Source: Paenibacillus glucanolyticus NBRC 15330
GTDB lineage: Bacteria; Bacillota; Bacilli; Paenibacillales; Paenibacillaceae
Direction: 5' to 3'
DNA: 64,000 nucleotides
Assembly: GCF_004000885.1 (NCBI RefSeq)
Contig: NZ_BIMC01000005.1
Location: forward strand, 62,001 to 126,000
The notes beneath the pieces were generated by a model, which was not told where the DNA came from, did not search any database, and worked only from the letters and a program-made list of their open reading frames with translations. The stretch's first letter is position 1, and each line of letters opens with the position of its first letter. Below are positions 9,074-19,337 of this stretch, piece after piece. Made by a program: the position numbers and the translations under genes.

Positions 9074-9131
9074 GATATGTTCCTCCTTCAGATATGAATA
9101 CTTGGTGTATTGGTGAGCTATTGCTCCAATC

Positions 9132-10343
9132 TTACTTACGCTTCATCAGTTCCATCAATTTATCGGCGGCTGCCACTGCAAAAGTTTGATCATTAATGTC
9201 GGTCTCCATCTCCACCAGTTCCACCTTCTCACGATTGATGCGTTGTCTCAGCGTATTGAACAGCATCTCATCCTCTTGTGCCCCCCGGAATGCCTCGCCC
9301 TCCACATCCAGCATGGATACGCCTTGCAGGGGAAGCATCAACACCGTAGGACCCTCCGAAAGATTCAGTTTGTCCGCAATGATCTCGCCAAGCTGCCGGT
9401 TCTCCTCCACCGTCGTCCGCATCAGTGTAACCGAGGGGTTATGCTTGTACAGGTTCCGACCCCGGTATGCCTCAGGCACAGTATCATAAGGACCGAAGTT
9501 GACCATATCCAATGCTCCAGTTGATACGACCTGCGGTACCTGGCAGCGTCCAGCGGCTTCGAGCCGATGAGGTCCTGCCGCCAAAACGCCGCCGAACAGC
9601 TCATCGCACCATTCCGTTGTTGTCAAATCCAGTACACCGTCTATAAACCCGGCATCAATCAGACTTTCCATCGTTTGCCCGCCTGTACCTGTTGCGTGAA
9701 ACACAAGCACCTCGTACCCATGCCGCTCCAAATGCTCCCTGGCATAATCAATGCAGGGTGTCGTTACACCAAACATCGTTGCTGCAATCAACGGCTTTTT
9801 ATCCATCGGTGGTGCCGATTCGAACGACACCATACCTGCTACCGCATGAGCCGCATTGGTAAAAATCTTCGTGGAGAACGAGTTCAGACCGGATACATCC
9901 ACAATGGAGGGAAACATGATAATGTCACTCGTCCCTACGTAAGGTGCCGTATTCCCGGATGCAACGGTAGATACCATCAGTTTCGGAACTCCGATCGGCA
10001 AGGCTCTCATGCCTGCCGTTACAATTGACGTTCCCCCTGTACCGCCGAAAGACATAATGGCGTCGAATTTCCCCTCGGCATACAGCTTCGGCACGATTTT
10101 TTCCATCCCTTGAGCCAAAACCTCGGTCCCGGCCGACCGGTCCTTCCGGGCAGCGATCTCGCGTATATCCGCCCCAGCCGCCTCTGCAACTTCGATGTTG
10201 GATACATCCGGCGCAAACATCGGCTCGAACACACCGCTGTGGATCGTAAACGTTTTTAGCCCCAGGCTCTCGATAACGGATTTCACGTATAAAAACTCGG
10301 CACCCTTGGAATCCAATGTTCCCGCTATGGCTATTGTCTTCAC
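9132..10343 (-). CDS. UPF0261 / Tm-1-like ATP-binding domain protein (Tm-1 N-terminal half)
   Basis: A 403-aa protein matching the UPF0261 family, the N-terminal ATP-binding half of Tm-1-like proteins. Blocks include [12 protein letters not shown] at the N-terminus, [47 protein letters not shown] and [10 protein letters not shown]. The GTG at 10343 has GAGGAGGT 7 nt upstream and gives the usual family length, whereas the longer frame has no site. The enzymatic role is unknown. It sits between a TIM-barrel/AraC regulator and the cognate TIM-barrel gene. Confidence 0.88.
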   Translation of the reverse strand: MKTIAIAGTLDSKGAEFLYVKSVIESLGLKTFTIHSGVFEPMFAPDVSNIEVAEAAGADIREIAARKDRSAGTEVLAQGMEKIVPKLYAEGKFDAIMSFGGTGGTSIVTAGMRALPIGVPKLMVSTVASGNTAPYVGTSDIIMFPSIVDVSGLNSFSTKIFTNAAHAVAGMVSFESAPPMDKKPLIAATMFGVTTPCIDYAREHLERHGYEVLVFHATGTGGQTMESLIDAGFIDGVLDLTTTEWCDELFGGVLAAGPHRLEAAGRCQVPQVVSTGALDMVNFGPYDTVPEAYRGRNLYKHNPSVTLMRTTVEENRQLGEIIADKLNLSEGPTVLMLPLQGVSMLDVEGEAFRGAQEDEMLFNTLRQRINREKVELVEMETDINDQTFAVAAADKLMELMKRK

Positions 10344-10425
10344 CGTACAGACCTCCTCAATGTCGCTTATCAGGATCGTTTGCACCAGTCCTAAAGAGGC
10401 CCGGCATGTGATCCCTATACATAAA

Positions 10426-10442
10426 TAATACAGCGCTTTCAA
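10426..10442 (-). promoter_or_regulatory. cre-like site before the UPF0261 gene
   Basis: On the minus strand TTGAAAGCGCTGTATTA matches the catabolite-responsive consensus TGWAANCGNTNWCA except at the final CA. It lies about 85 nt upstream of the UPF0261 start and directly after the terminator of the regulator gene. A carbon-catabolite link is only a suggestion. Confidence 0.35.
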
Positions 10443-10473
10443 ATAAAAAAGATCGTATCCATGTACGATCTTT
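10442..10473 (-). terminator. Terminator between regulator and UPF0261 genes
   Basis: AAAGATCGTA-6-TACGATCTTT forms a perfect 10-bp stem that overlaps the stop codon of the regulator gene. On the minus strand TTTTTTATTT follows. Transcription of the two downstream genes may therefore be partly or wholly independent of the regulator. Confidence 0.8.
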
Positions 10474-11677
10474 ATGTATATTTGTCTTCGATGTGCTGAC
10501 GATAGGTTTGGGGAGAGGTTCCCGCGTACTTTTTGAAGGTTTTGCTGAAATGGACATAGTCGGGATAGCCGACCAGCTCCGCAATTCGAGCGAGCGCCAG
10601 CTTGCTCTGCTTCATGATCTCCTGGGCTTTGTGGATGCGGTATTTGGCTATATATTCAGGAAAGCTGCACCCCACTTCTCTGTTGAACAGCGCGCTCAGA
10701 TGCGTTCTGGAAACATGAATCTGTTCTGCCAGCTCCGTCAATGAAATATTGTCCGCATAATGGTCAGCAATATACTCTTTTACGTAAGTTACATAATCCA
10801 TCGGCTCCGCGAGGTGTGCAAGCTTATCCATCAGCTGCTGGTCCTGCTCCAGATGGCCGGTTGCCTTGAAGCGATGTGTTGCATCCACGATGGCTTCCTC
10901 CGTCGGTGTCCGTTCAAAGCTGGAGCCGCCCACGTAGCCCATAGCCGATGTGTTGTCATACATATACTGGACATCCACCGGCGTGTGGACCGGACCGCCA
11001 TACACCAGCTTGATCGGCTTCTTGCCCGAAGCGTCACATACGTCAAAAATTTCTCTGGCGATCTCGGCTCCCTTCTCCAGCGACCATGCTTTTTTGGTTC
11101 CCATCAAACCGCCCGCCGTGACGCCCAGGTGTGCGCAGATGATATCAGCTCCCGCGTCCAGCATCCACAAGGCATGCTCCGGGTTAAACACAAAAGCCAT
11201 CGTAAACATTCCATGCTCATGGGCGAGCCGGATGGCTTCTACCTCTTGCCGGTAAGTGATTCCCTCTTCCTCCAGGGCTTCGCGGAATTGCCCGTCGATC
11301 AATCCCAGCGTAGGGTAGTTGATAATGCCGGAAAAACCGCTGCTCCGAATTAAATCCAGGTAACCCGGCAGATGAATGGTCGGATCCGTTCCGCACAAAC
11401 CGAATATAACCGGCGCATCCCGGACCACCGACAGGATCTCCCGTGAACCGAACTCCATCACCATATCATTGCAGTTCGCGTAAGGCATCAGCCCCGCAAG
11501 GGAGCCGAGCCCCATCTGCCGGAAACGCCCTGAATTCAGGGCCAGTATAAGATCCGCACCGCCCTTTACCGCATATTTGGCCGAGATCCCGGCTCCGACT
11601 GCCACGCCGATGATTCGTTCCTGGGTCTGGATTCCTTTATGTAATGTATCTAAAATCTGTTCTCTGGTCGTTATCAA
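10472..11677 (-). CDS. PEP-hydrolase-like TIM barrel fused to an AraC-type DNA-binding domain
   Basis: A two-part protein of 401 aa. Residues 1 to about 275 parallel the TIM-barrel product encoded at 8243-9073 and keep [28 protein letters not shown] and AHLGVT. Residues about 295-395 form a double helix-turn-helix of AraC type (ISLTELAEQIHVSRTHLSAL and ARIAELVGYPDYVHFSKTFK). The likely design is a regulator that uses a retired or active enzyme domain as ligand sensor for the downstream Tm-1-like genes. The TTG at 11677 is chosen because its N-terminus (ITTREQIL) aligns with STRADVL of the paralog. A TTG at 11701 is possible. Confidence 0.88.
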   Translation of the reverse strand: MITTREQILDTLHKGIQTQERIIGVAVGAGISAKYAVKGGADLILALNSGRFRQMGLGSLAGLMPYANCNDMVMEFGSREILSVVRDAPVIFGLCGTDPTIHLPGYLDLIRSSGFSGIINYPTLGLIDGQFREALEEEGITYRQEVEAIRLAHEHGMFTMAFVFNPEHALWMLDAGADIICAHLGVTAGGLMGTKKAWSLEKGAEIAREIFDVCDASGKKPIKLVYGGPVHTPVDVQYMYDNTSAMGYVGGSSFERTPTEEAIVDATHRFKATGHLEQDQQLMDKLAHLAEPMDYVTYVKEYIADHYADNISLTELAEQIHVSRTHLSALFNREVGCSFPEYIAKYRIHKAQEIMKQSKLALARIAELVGYPDYVHFSKTFKKYAGTSPQTYRQHIEDKYT

Positions 11678-11758
11678 AGCTACTGGTCCCCTTATCTTCA
11701 ATGTGACCGGGCTTATATGTATCGTTTCCTAATGCCGCAAACCTATTATAAACCAACT

Positions 11759-12394
11759 TTAATAGAGACGTTTCTTATAACTGTCCTGAAGCGCCTGGGC
11801 AACGGACTCTTCCGTCACATGGTCTTGATTCACATGATCCGCTATAATCCTGGACGGATTCGGCAGCTGTTCTCTGGATAACCAGGAACCAGAATCCCAA
11901 ACCTGTGAACGCATAAAAGCTTTTGCGCAGTGAATGAAACATTCCTCCACTCGTACCCCAATCCCAAGCCATGGCCTTTTTCCCTGTACGCTCAGCAGGT
12001 CAAGCAGGTCCTCATCTCTGATTAAGACGGCGCTGCCGTTGATCCGCAAAGTCTCCTTCAAACCGGGAATGACAAACACGAGGCCGACCCTCGGGTTGGA
12101 CAGTATATTTCGCAGCGAATCAAACCGTCGATTACCCGGCCTTTCCGGAATGACCAACCAGGATTCATCCATGATGTGAACAAACCCCGCCGCATCTCCC
12201 CTCGGTGAGACATCACAATACCCCGATGCATCGGAGGTTGCCATAAACAGCAGCGGACTCTTTGCTATGAAGTCTTTACAGTGATGATCCATTCGATCCA
12301 ACGTTTTATGCTTGACCACATGACTGGATTCCCCGAACAAACCGCGAAGCTCCTCCTCCGATGTCATCACGGATTGAAAAGGTCCTTTTATCAT
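11759..12394 (-). CDS. Pyridoxamine 5'-phosphate oxidase-family (FMN-binding) protein
   Basis: A split-barrel flavin-binding protein of about 211 aa, of the PPOX_FMN group resembling DR2398-type proteins. Supporting segments are LLFMATSDASGYCDVSPRGD, PERPGNRRFDSLRNILSNP and VGLVFVIPGLKETLRINGSA, which form the FMN-binding barrel in this family. The ATG at 12394 has GGGAGAG 10 nt upstream; an in-frame GTG at 12403 is too close to it. The substrate is unknown. The gene stands alone between the Tm-1-like unit and uppP. Confidence 0.85.
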   Translation of the reverse strand: MIKGPFQSVMTSEEELRGLFGESSHVVKHKTLDRMDHHCKDFIAKSPLLFMATSDASGYCDVSPRGDAAGFVHIMDESWLVIPERPGNRRFDSLRNILSNPRVGLVFVIPGLKETLRINGSAVLIRDEDLLDLLSVQGKRPWLGIGVRVEECFIHCAKAFMRSQVWDSGSWLSREQLPNPSRIIADHVNQDHVTEESVAQALQDSYKKRLY

Positions 12395-12533
12395 CAGAAT
12401 CACTCTCCCATTAGATACCTAACTTCAAAAAGTACCCTTTCTGTTTCTCATCCTCGGCTGCTGGTACGGTAGATACGGTATAAAAGAAGCTCCCCACAAG
12501 TTCACGGAACCTATGCGAAGCCCTTCTTCATTC

Positions 12534-13346
12534 TTATAAGAACACCAGCAGCAGAATACCGACAACAAAGCAATAATATGCAAAATACTTCAAATTCCCA
12601 CGCGCCATAATGTTCATGAACCATTTCATTGCAAAATAAGTACAGATCAGTGTAGCTATAAACGCGAGCAGATAAGGCATCATCAGCTTGGAAATGTCAG
12701 GATCGGACGCAATATCCGAAATGCCCAGCACCATGCCTCCAAGGCTGATTGGAATATAGAGCATAAAAGAAAACCGCAGCGCTGTCTCCTGCTTCATGCC
12801 CACAGCAATCGAAGTGATTACGGTTGAGCCAGATCTGCTAATGCCTGGTATCAGCGCAACAGCTTGGGCCAGCCCTACGATAAGCGCGTCCTTGAAGGAC
12901 AGGTCATTATCCTGCTTGCGGCCGCGAAGATTCCGAATCAGCCAGAGGGCAACTCCCGTGAACAGCAGCGCGATTCCTACCGTACGTACGGAGGAGAATA
13001 TCGACTCGATCTGATCCTTAAACAGCAAGCCAATAAGCACAGCGGGGATCGTACCCACAACAATATACAAAATGAACATGAAATCGGATTTATACTCCGG
13101 TTTTCGTGTGCGCAAATAATTCAGGCCATTCACAATCAATCTCTGCAGATCCTTGCGAAAAATAAACACAATCGCAATCAGCGACGCCGTATTGGTCAAA
13201 ATTTCAAATGACAGCCCATTCTGCTCCATGCCCATTAATCGTTGGGCTACAATCAGATGACCGCTAGAGGATACCGGAATCGGCTCCGTAACCCCCTGCA
13301 CGATGCCCAGCAGCAAGTACTTCAACCACAAGATCAAATCTTCCAT
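12534..13346 (-). CDS. uppP: Undecaprenyl-diphosphatase (bacitracin resistance protein BacA/UppP)
   Basis: A membrane phosphatase, 270 aa, that converts undecaprenyl diphosphate to the monophosphate carrier used in peptidoglycan and wall-polymer synthesis. The two signature segments are present: the N-terminal [13 protein letters not shown] block (catalytic Glu and His) and [11 protein letters not shown]. The first block has EPIPVSSSG where many homologs read EFLPISSTG. The start has AGGAGA 4 nt upstream. The gene diverges from the S-layer protein gene. Confidence 0.93.
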   Translation of the reverse strand: MEDLILWLKYLLLGIVQGVTEPIPVSSSGHLIVAQRLMGMEQNGLSFEILTNTASLIAIVFIFRKDLQRLIVNGLNYLRTRKPEYKSDFMFILYIVVGTIPAVLIGLLFKDQIESIFSSVRTVGIALLFTGVALWLIRNLRGRKQDNDLSFKDALIVGLAQAVALIPGISRSGSTVITSIAVGMKQETALRFSFMLYIPISLGGMVLGISDIASDPDISKLMMPYLLAFIATLICTYFAMKWFMNIMARGNLKYFAYYCFVVGILLLVFL

Positions 13347-13602
13347 AACTCTCCTACTCTCTTTGAAACATTTGTGTTTCTTATAAAAAACACTAGTCTA
13401 TCATAGCCCAAAAAAATAGCAACAATCAAACCTCGCCTATGTGTATGTTGATATATTGTAGAGAAACGACAGATTTTGTCGAGTTTTTGTAGAGATCGAT
13501 TTTATATACTGCTTTAGTGATTTCTTGCGGTTTTTGGAGGAGGCGTCCCTGTTTCATTTCCGCAGGGGATACAACAATATGAGAGTAGAAAGGGGTAAAG
13601 TT

Positions 13603-16600
13603 TTGAAAAGATTTGAATCAGGACCAAGGCGCAGCGCCAAGAGCTGGATCAGCTCCTGCCTGGCATTTGTGTTTTGTTTCACTGCTGTTTTTCCGCTATG
13701 GTCGACCGGTACAGCTTCAGCGGCCGCGAATGTAGCAGTGGATGAGACGAAAAACTACATATCACTCAAGAACACCGATTTTTCGTCAAACAATCCGAGG
13801 GTCGGAAATTATGCGAATTTTGCGTACCAAACCGAAACACCTCCAACCGGCCTAACCCAATTGGGTAAAGTCATCGCTAAAGACCTGCAGTATAACTACG
13901 GTGTGAGAACCAGCACCGCTCCATACAGCGATTCTCAAATCAAGAGCCCAAACAATATTGTGGGCTTCAAGGATGCCGGAAACGGCCTGTTTCCGATGCG
14001 TCTGGCTACCAACAAGCCGGAATCGTTTGGAAGCATGTTTAACAAAGAGCGCGTAACCTTATCCAACAACCGCTCATTCAGTACGTATTTCAGTTTTAAA
14101 ATGCATGGGGGAACCCAAGCGGACGGCATCGTGTTCGTGGTACAAACTGCGTCCAACGAAGCAGGTGCCAGCGGCGGCGGGCTCGGTTATTCCGGCGTAG
14201 CCAAGAGCATCGGTGTGGAATACGATACCTGGTACAACAAGGGTCTGGACAACGGCACACCGCGGAATGATCCCCGAGCTATTGGAACTTCAAGCGGCAA
14301 CCGCGCCTCCCACGTAGCCCTCGTCCTGGACGGCAACGTGGATCATGATGCTCAACCGAAAGGTGCGGTCGACGGCAAGAACATCGCCAATATGGATATC
14401 AAAAAGCTGTCCCTTGCCCAAACTCCTGGCGAGGCGGCATCGGATCCGTACAAGCTGTTCCATACCTGGATCGACTATGACGGACTGACAAAGAAGTTTA
14501 ATGTCTATCTGATCCGCGAGAACAATAACGGCACCTATCTTGTGCCTCAAGTCGGAACCGACGGCAAACTGGTTATCGCCGGGAACGAAGTTGCAACCCA
14601 GGAGGTTACCCAATTCCCGTATTTGGAAAATGGACAGCTCGTATCCCGTACTTCGGGCGGATCTGTCATTCCCGTGAAACCCATCATGTCTGACACGCAG
14701 GACCTTTCGTCCATGCTGCTTCAGGATGATGCCTACATCGGATTTACGGCAGCCACGGGCGGTTCCTATCAGGACCATGACATCTATTCCTGGCAGTTTA
14801 ACAACTACAGCGGACTGATTGTGCCTGGCACGAATCAAGGACAACAGGAAGTAGAGCAGGCCCCGACCCATATCCAAATTGTAAATACGGTGCCTTTAAG
14901 AAATGCAAGCGGCCTACCTGTTTTCTTCCAGAAGGATACTAATGGCAGTAACGGCGTACTGGGCGTTAAGCCTGTGACCGGTGCAGCCGGAGATACTCCA
15001 ATGGACGGCATAAAAGCCGGGGGATCTACTGCAGAGATCCAAGCGGAGGTCCGAACTATCGATGGGGACCTTATCGCCGGTTATCCGGTTACCTTCTCCA
15101 TGTATTATGTATTGGCAAATACTCAGGTCGACATCGGCAGCGGACGCAAGGTATGGTCCGAAACGCTTGCCGACGATTCCGATATGTATCTGACCGCAGA
15201 CGGGTACGAGGTTCGAACACAGCGTTATGATCGGAATGGACAAGAGGTTCTGGTCCGGGAAATCACCGTTCCGAGTGATGCCAACGGTGTTGCCAGCGTC
15301 AACCTCTGGAACCTTGGCGACTACCCGCACCTGAGCTATGCCAAGGCACGGATCGGCGGCGAGCTGAACGGCAAAGTGTATGGCGGCGGCAACTTCGATA
15401 CGACGCCTGTCTACTTCGAGTCAGGAAGCGCTCCGGTCGTCACAAATGCCAAGGTCGGTGACGACCGTAAAACGATTGTCACCACACTTGATATGCCGGT
15501 AACTTACGATCCTCATGATACCGGCGGCTTTTACATTGAAGTTCCTGACCCGGCGGATCCCTCAGCAACGGTGAAGATTCCGCTTGTTGTAAAGGGGCAT
15601 GCCAAGGACTCTCAGGATGAAGACGATCCTTTCCGGCTTGTACTGGAGATCGATGCCGATTCTCCCGACTATCCTCCAAGCCTGCCGGTGGATTATGTGA
15701 TACCTCCCAATGTGCAAACGCCCTTGAACTATGACAAGGATAAGGGCTCTGTCACCGGAACCGGTACAGGCGGCCTCCCATTGGAGAGCTTCCCGGTCAA
15801 TGGAGGCGTTACCGTGCCTGTTGAGAACCGCTTTGCTCCCGTAAGTCATGAGGTCGTGAATACTCAGGATCGCGACTCGATCCGCATCACGTTCCCTGAT
15901 TCTATCGAACCTGTGGCAGCTAATGCTATGACCGCGTTCACAGTGACGATTAACGACGGTGTGCTGCCGCCGGTGAAACTGGCGTTGTCGCCAGCGGGAA
16001 CTTCATTCACGCAGGATACGGACAAGCATTTAACGCTTAAGCTGGATCTGAACAGCGCTCCTGGCGTACCGCCAGCTTGGAACGGGAAGATCCCACTGGC
16101 TGCTGAAGTGAGCATTTCGTATGAGCCCGGTAAGCTGAATGCTGCTGACCTCATTAAGAAGGCCGACGGTTCGAACGAGCAGCTGGATCTGTTCCTGAAC
16201 GACCCGGTGCGCAACCAGATGCAGCCGACAGCGGCTGAAGTGATCAATGATGAGTCACGCAACAAGGTCAAGGTGGAATTTGCGGAGCCGCTGAACGCGG
16301 CGAGTCTCCCTGGAAGCGCCCCGGCATTTAGCTTCAAGCTTGATGGGATCGCTGCTCCGGTGAGTGCAATAAATGTGGAGATGGATCCGGCCGATCCGAC
16401 AGGCCAAACGCTGATCTTCACGTTGGATGCTGCCAATCTGCCTGCAACAGGCATTCCTTTCAAAGCAGATGACAGCGCGCCAACCAATATCACCATGAAT
16501 TACAGCACAGGCATTGCCGGTGCAGATATCAAGGAACTCCTCCCCCTTCAGCGCAGTCTGGGATGGCTCGAACATTTTGATGTCAAGAACCAGACCTCGG

Positions 16601-18951
16601 CTTTTGAACCGGCCGCTGCTGCTGTGGGTACAGACCGCAATACCGTGACCGTCAAATTTGAACGGACCGTGGATGTGATCGGTCAGCCCGAACTATCTCT
16701 CACATGGGATAACGGTGCCACGGTATATCCGGTTGATATGATCGGAAATGGGACAACGGATCAAGATACCCTGGTTCTGGCTCTCCCGAACGGTATCGAA
16801 ATACCGGAGAACGCCAATGTACAACTAACGTATACTCCCAAGGCAGGGGATCGCATTATCGATCATCTTGACCCGTCTCGTGTTCTGCGGCCGCTTGGAC
16901 CGGTTTCCGGGGTGAACGGAGACTTTCCGGTAAGCAATGTGGGGATTGCCATAACCGCTCCGGCAAACGGCTCCACGATTCAGCACATTACACTGCCTGT
17001 TCAGGGGACTTACAGGGATGCTGGCACTCCGGTTCATGATCATGTTGTGGTGACTGTGACTGGCGCAACCTATGGTCCTGTAAATGGAACCGTAACCGTT
17101 CTTCCTAATGGAGAATGGACATTTACGCCAGACTCGTACTGGAGAGACGATATCTATACGGTGACAGCCACCGCGAAGGACGTACTCGGCAAAATCGTGA
17201 ATGACACCATGACCTTCACCGTTGTCGGACCTCGCATCTCGGTTACTGGCCCTATGCAGTATGGTCAACACATTCAAGGTCCCGTAACCGTAATTACCGG
17301 TATGATCGAGTCTTCTGCCGATCTGATTGAAGTTGAAGTCAGAGATGGACTGGGCCAATTGATTCCGGGGCAAGCCCTTAAGCTGTCAAACGATCCGGAG
17401 CGCTGGACCTTCATACCGGATGAGCCGATAGCTGCTGACGGAACCTATACCGTTATCTCCAAAGGAAGAGACACGAATGGTGATGCGTTTTCCAGCGAAG
17501 CCTATCCTTTTACCATCGATACGGTTGCACCTGTAGTTACCATTGATTCACCGGCAGACGGCTACATTGGAAGTCCAAACGCCCCGGTGGATAAAATCGT
17601 TGTGAGTCCTAATGAACCCGCCACCAGCGTAACCGTTTCGGTCTACGACCGGAACAATCGCGTTGTTGCACAAGGCCTGGCTATTCCGGGTCCCGGGGAT
17701 CAATGGACATTCACGCCGGATCGTCCGATCTCCTCTGTCGGTACGTACCGTGTAGAGGCTCTTGCCATGGACATGGCTGGCAATCTGAGTACGGTGTCGA
17801 TCCGTACGTTCACCATCCGGTCGGCCAACTCTGGAGGTTCCGACGATTCAGGCTCTTCCGGCGGCATTGGAATACCTATCCAACCTCAGCCAAAGCCTGA
17901 CCCTGAGGCACCAAAACCGGTGCCCATTGATCTATCAGCCGTAAATGTGAACCTGGAGATCAGCCGCTCTATCCATCCGGATGGAGGCCAGGCCTCTGTA
18001 AAATTAAGCTACAAGAATCTTTCCGGCTCCACCGTTCATGGTGGACAAATTGAACTTATCCTGCCAAAAGGCGTTGAAGTCATCGATGCCGCCGGCGGTA
18101 AAGTGATCGACGGCAAGATCGTATGGGACGTAGACAAGCTGGATGCCGGCCAATTGAAGAGTTATCATATTAAACTTAAATGGCCACAACTGGCTCAAGG
18201 CGTAGATGAACAAGCATTTACGCTGTCCGCTCAATATACAGCATCTGGAGACCATGTATCGGGCAAAGCCAATACCGATCGGCTTCAGCTGCTCGTGTAT
18301 GGTGCAAATGCGGCAGCTTTGAAGCATGAGCGTTACATTCTTGGCTTCCCGGACGGCGACTTCAAGCCGCATAAATCATTGACCCGCGCCGAGCTTGCCG
18401 CTATTATCGCAAGATTGCTTGGGGATTACGAGAGTGCAGCCGACAGCTATAAGGATGTACCGGAAGGCCACTGGGCCTATTCATACATCCGTACCGTCAC
18501 CAAGCATCAAATATTTGAAGGCTACCAGGATGGCTCCTTCCATCCGGACCAGCCTGTCAGCCGGGGCGAGCTCGCCTCTGTCATGGCACGTTATTTGAAG
18601 CTGGACCAAGCGACGTCGCTGGAGCTTCACTTCAACGACGTAACGGCAGGCAGCTGGTCTGCCTCCGCCATTGAAACACTGGCTCGTCACGGTATGCTTC
18701 AAGGCTATTCGGACGGAACCTTCCGACCGAACCAAGCCATCGTCCGTTCCGAAGCAGTAGCCTTAATTAACCGCATGCTGTACCGCGGACCGCTGGTGGA
18801 CATCGATCCTACCTGGCCGGATGTACCAAAGAGCTTCTGGGCTTTTGGTGACATCCAGGAGGCGTCCGTCTCCCACCAATCCGCCCGCAAAGAGCGGAAT
18901 GGCGAGATCGTGGAAGCCTTTAAAGAACAGTTGAACGACCTCGTAAAATAA
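13603..18951 (+). CDS. Giant S-layer-homology protein with lectin and Ig-like repeats
   Basis: A secreted surface protein of about 1780 aa. A signal peptide ends near TGTASAA. Residues of roughly 50-330 resemble an L-type (legume-like) lectin domain (KMHGGTQADGIVFVVQT, GYSGVAKSIGVEYDTW). The middle holds several SwmB-like repeats (KVEFAEPLNAASLP, TVTVKFERTVDV) and two to three Ig-like repeats ending with WTFTPD. A low-complexity hinge and a CARDB/DUF11-like domain lead to three C-terminal SLH motifs (GFPDGDFKPHKSLTRAELAA, GYQDGSFHPDQPVSRGELAS, GYSDGTFRPNQAIVRSEAVA) that bind pyruvylated wall polymer. The TTG at 13603 follows AAAGGGG; ATG at 13579 is an alternative. Confidence 0.9.
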   Translation: MKRFESGPRRSAKSWISSCLAFVFCFTAVFPLWSTGTASAAANVAVDETKNYISLKNTDFSSNNPRVGNYANFAYQTETPPTGLTQLGKVIAKDLQYNYGVRTSTAPYSDSQIKSPNNIVGFKDAGNGLFPMRLATNKPESFGSMFNKERVTLSNNRSFSTYFSFKMHGGTQADGIVFVVQTASNEAGASGGGLGYSGVAKSIGVEYDTWYNKGLDNGTPRNDPRAIGTSSGNRASHVALVLDGNVDHDAQPKGAVDGKNIANMDIKKLSLAQTPGEAASDPYKLFHTWIDYDGLTKKFNVYLIRENNNGTYLVPQVGTDGKLVIAGNEVATQEVTQFPYLENGQLVSRTSGGSVIPVKPIMSDTQDLSSMLLQDDAYIGFTAATGGSYQDHDIYSWQFNNYSGLIVPGTNQGQQEVEQAPTHIQIVNTVPLRNASGLPVFFQKDTNGSNGVLGVKPVTGAAGDTPMDGIKAGGSTAEIQAEVRTIDGDLIAGYPVTFSMYYVLANTQVDIGSGRKVWSETLADDSDMYLTADGYEVRTQRYDRNGQEVLVREITVPSDANGVASVNLWNLGDYPHLSYAKARIGGELNGKVYGGGNFDTTPVYFESGSAPVVTNAKVGDDRKTIVTTLDMPVTYDPHDTGGFYIEVPDPADPSATVKIPLVVKGHAKDSQDEDDPFRLVLEIDADSPDYPPSLPVDYVIPPNVQTPLNYDKDKGSVTGTGTGGLPLESFPVNGGVTVPVENRFAPVSHEVVNTQDRDSIRITFPDSIEPVAANAMTAFTVTINDGVLPPVKLALSPAGTSFTQDTDKHLTLKLDLNSAPGVPPAWNGKIPLAAEVSISYEPGKLNAADLIKKADGSNEQLDLFLNDPVRNQMQPTAAEVINDESRNKVKVEFAEPLNAASLPGSAPAFSFKLDGIAAPVSAINVEMDPADPTGQTLIFTLDAANLPATGIPFKADDSAPTNITMNYSTGIAGADIKELLPLQRSLGWLEHFDVKNQTSAFEPAAAAVGTDRNTVTVKFERTVDVIGQPELSLTWDNGATVYPVDMIGNGTTDQDTLVLALPNGIEIPENANVQLTYTPKAGDRIIDHLDPSRVLRPLGPVSGVNGDFPVSNVGIAITAPANGSTIQHITLPVQGTYRDAGTPVHDHVVVTVTGATYGPVNGTVTVLPNGEWTFTPDSYWRDDIYTVTATAKDVLGKIVNDTMTFTVVGPRISVTGPMQYGQHIQGPVTVITGMIESSADLIEVEVRDGLGQLIPGQALKLSNDPERWTFIPDEPIAADGTYTVISKGRDTNGDAFSSEAYPFTIDTVAPVVTIDSPADGYIGSPNAPVDKIVVSPNEPATSVTVSVYDRNNRVVAQGLAIPGPGDQWTFTPDRPISSVGTYRVEALAMDMAGNLSTVSIRTFTIRSANSGGSDDSGSSGGIGIPIQPQPKPDPEAPKPVPIDLSAVNVNLEISRSIHPDGGQASVKLSYKNLSGSTVHGGQIELILPKGVEVIDAAGGKVIDGKIVWDVDKLDAGQLKSYHIKLKWPQLAQGVDEQAFTLSAQYTASGDHVSGKANTDRLQLLVYGANAAALKHERYILGFPDGDFKPHKSLTRAELAAIIARLLGDYESAADSYKDVPEGHWAYSYIRTVTKHQIFEGYQDGSFHPDQPVSRGELASVMARYLKLDQATSLELHFNDVTAGSWSASAIETLARHGMLQGYSDGTFRPNQAIVRSEAVALINRMLYRGPLVDIDPTWPDVPKSFWAFGDIQEASVSHQSARKERNGEIVEAFKEQLNDLVK

Positions 18952-18956
18952 AAATA

Positions 18957-18997
18957 AACCCGCCTCCGGTTCAAGGATCTACCGGAGGCGGGTTTTT
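18957..18997 (+). terminator. Terminator of the S-layer protein gene
   Basis: AAACCCGCCTCCGGT pairs with ACCGGAGGCGGGTTT, followed by TTTT. Confidence 0.9.
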
Positions 18998-19337
18998 GCA
19001 TGCGTTTATGGTCTGTACAACCATATGCAGACAAGAGAAGCCCCTCTAACCACGGAATTAGAGGGGCTCCTGATCTATATGTTAAGAGGTGATTCCATCA
19101 TAAGAGATGTAGCTTAATGGAACCTTAAAGCTTCATTAGGGGGACATAAAAAGTGTGGGTGGGTCATTTATTCCTATTGCTGACATCGTTTTCATTAAAT
19201 AGTCCCTTTGAACTATATCATTTTTTGTTTTTCATTTAAAAGAGTCGTTTTTTCAAATAAATACAATAAATATAGAAATATTTACCTGGTTCTGATAGAC
19301 TATTTTTATAATCTGTCTAATGAAGAGGTGACTACGG
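18998..19337. other. Intergenic stretch at the start of the accessory zone
   Basis: An inverted repeat AGCCCCTCTAA/TTAGAGGGGCT lies at about 19039-19069 without a convincing T-run. From about 19130 the base composition becomes clearly more AT-rich, which marks the change into accessory DNA. I see no gene here. Confidence 0.5.
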
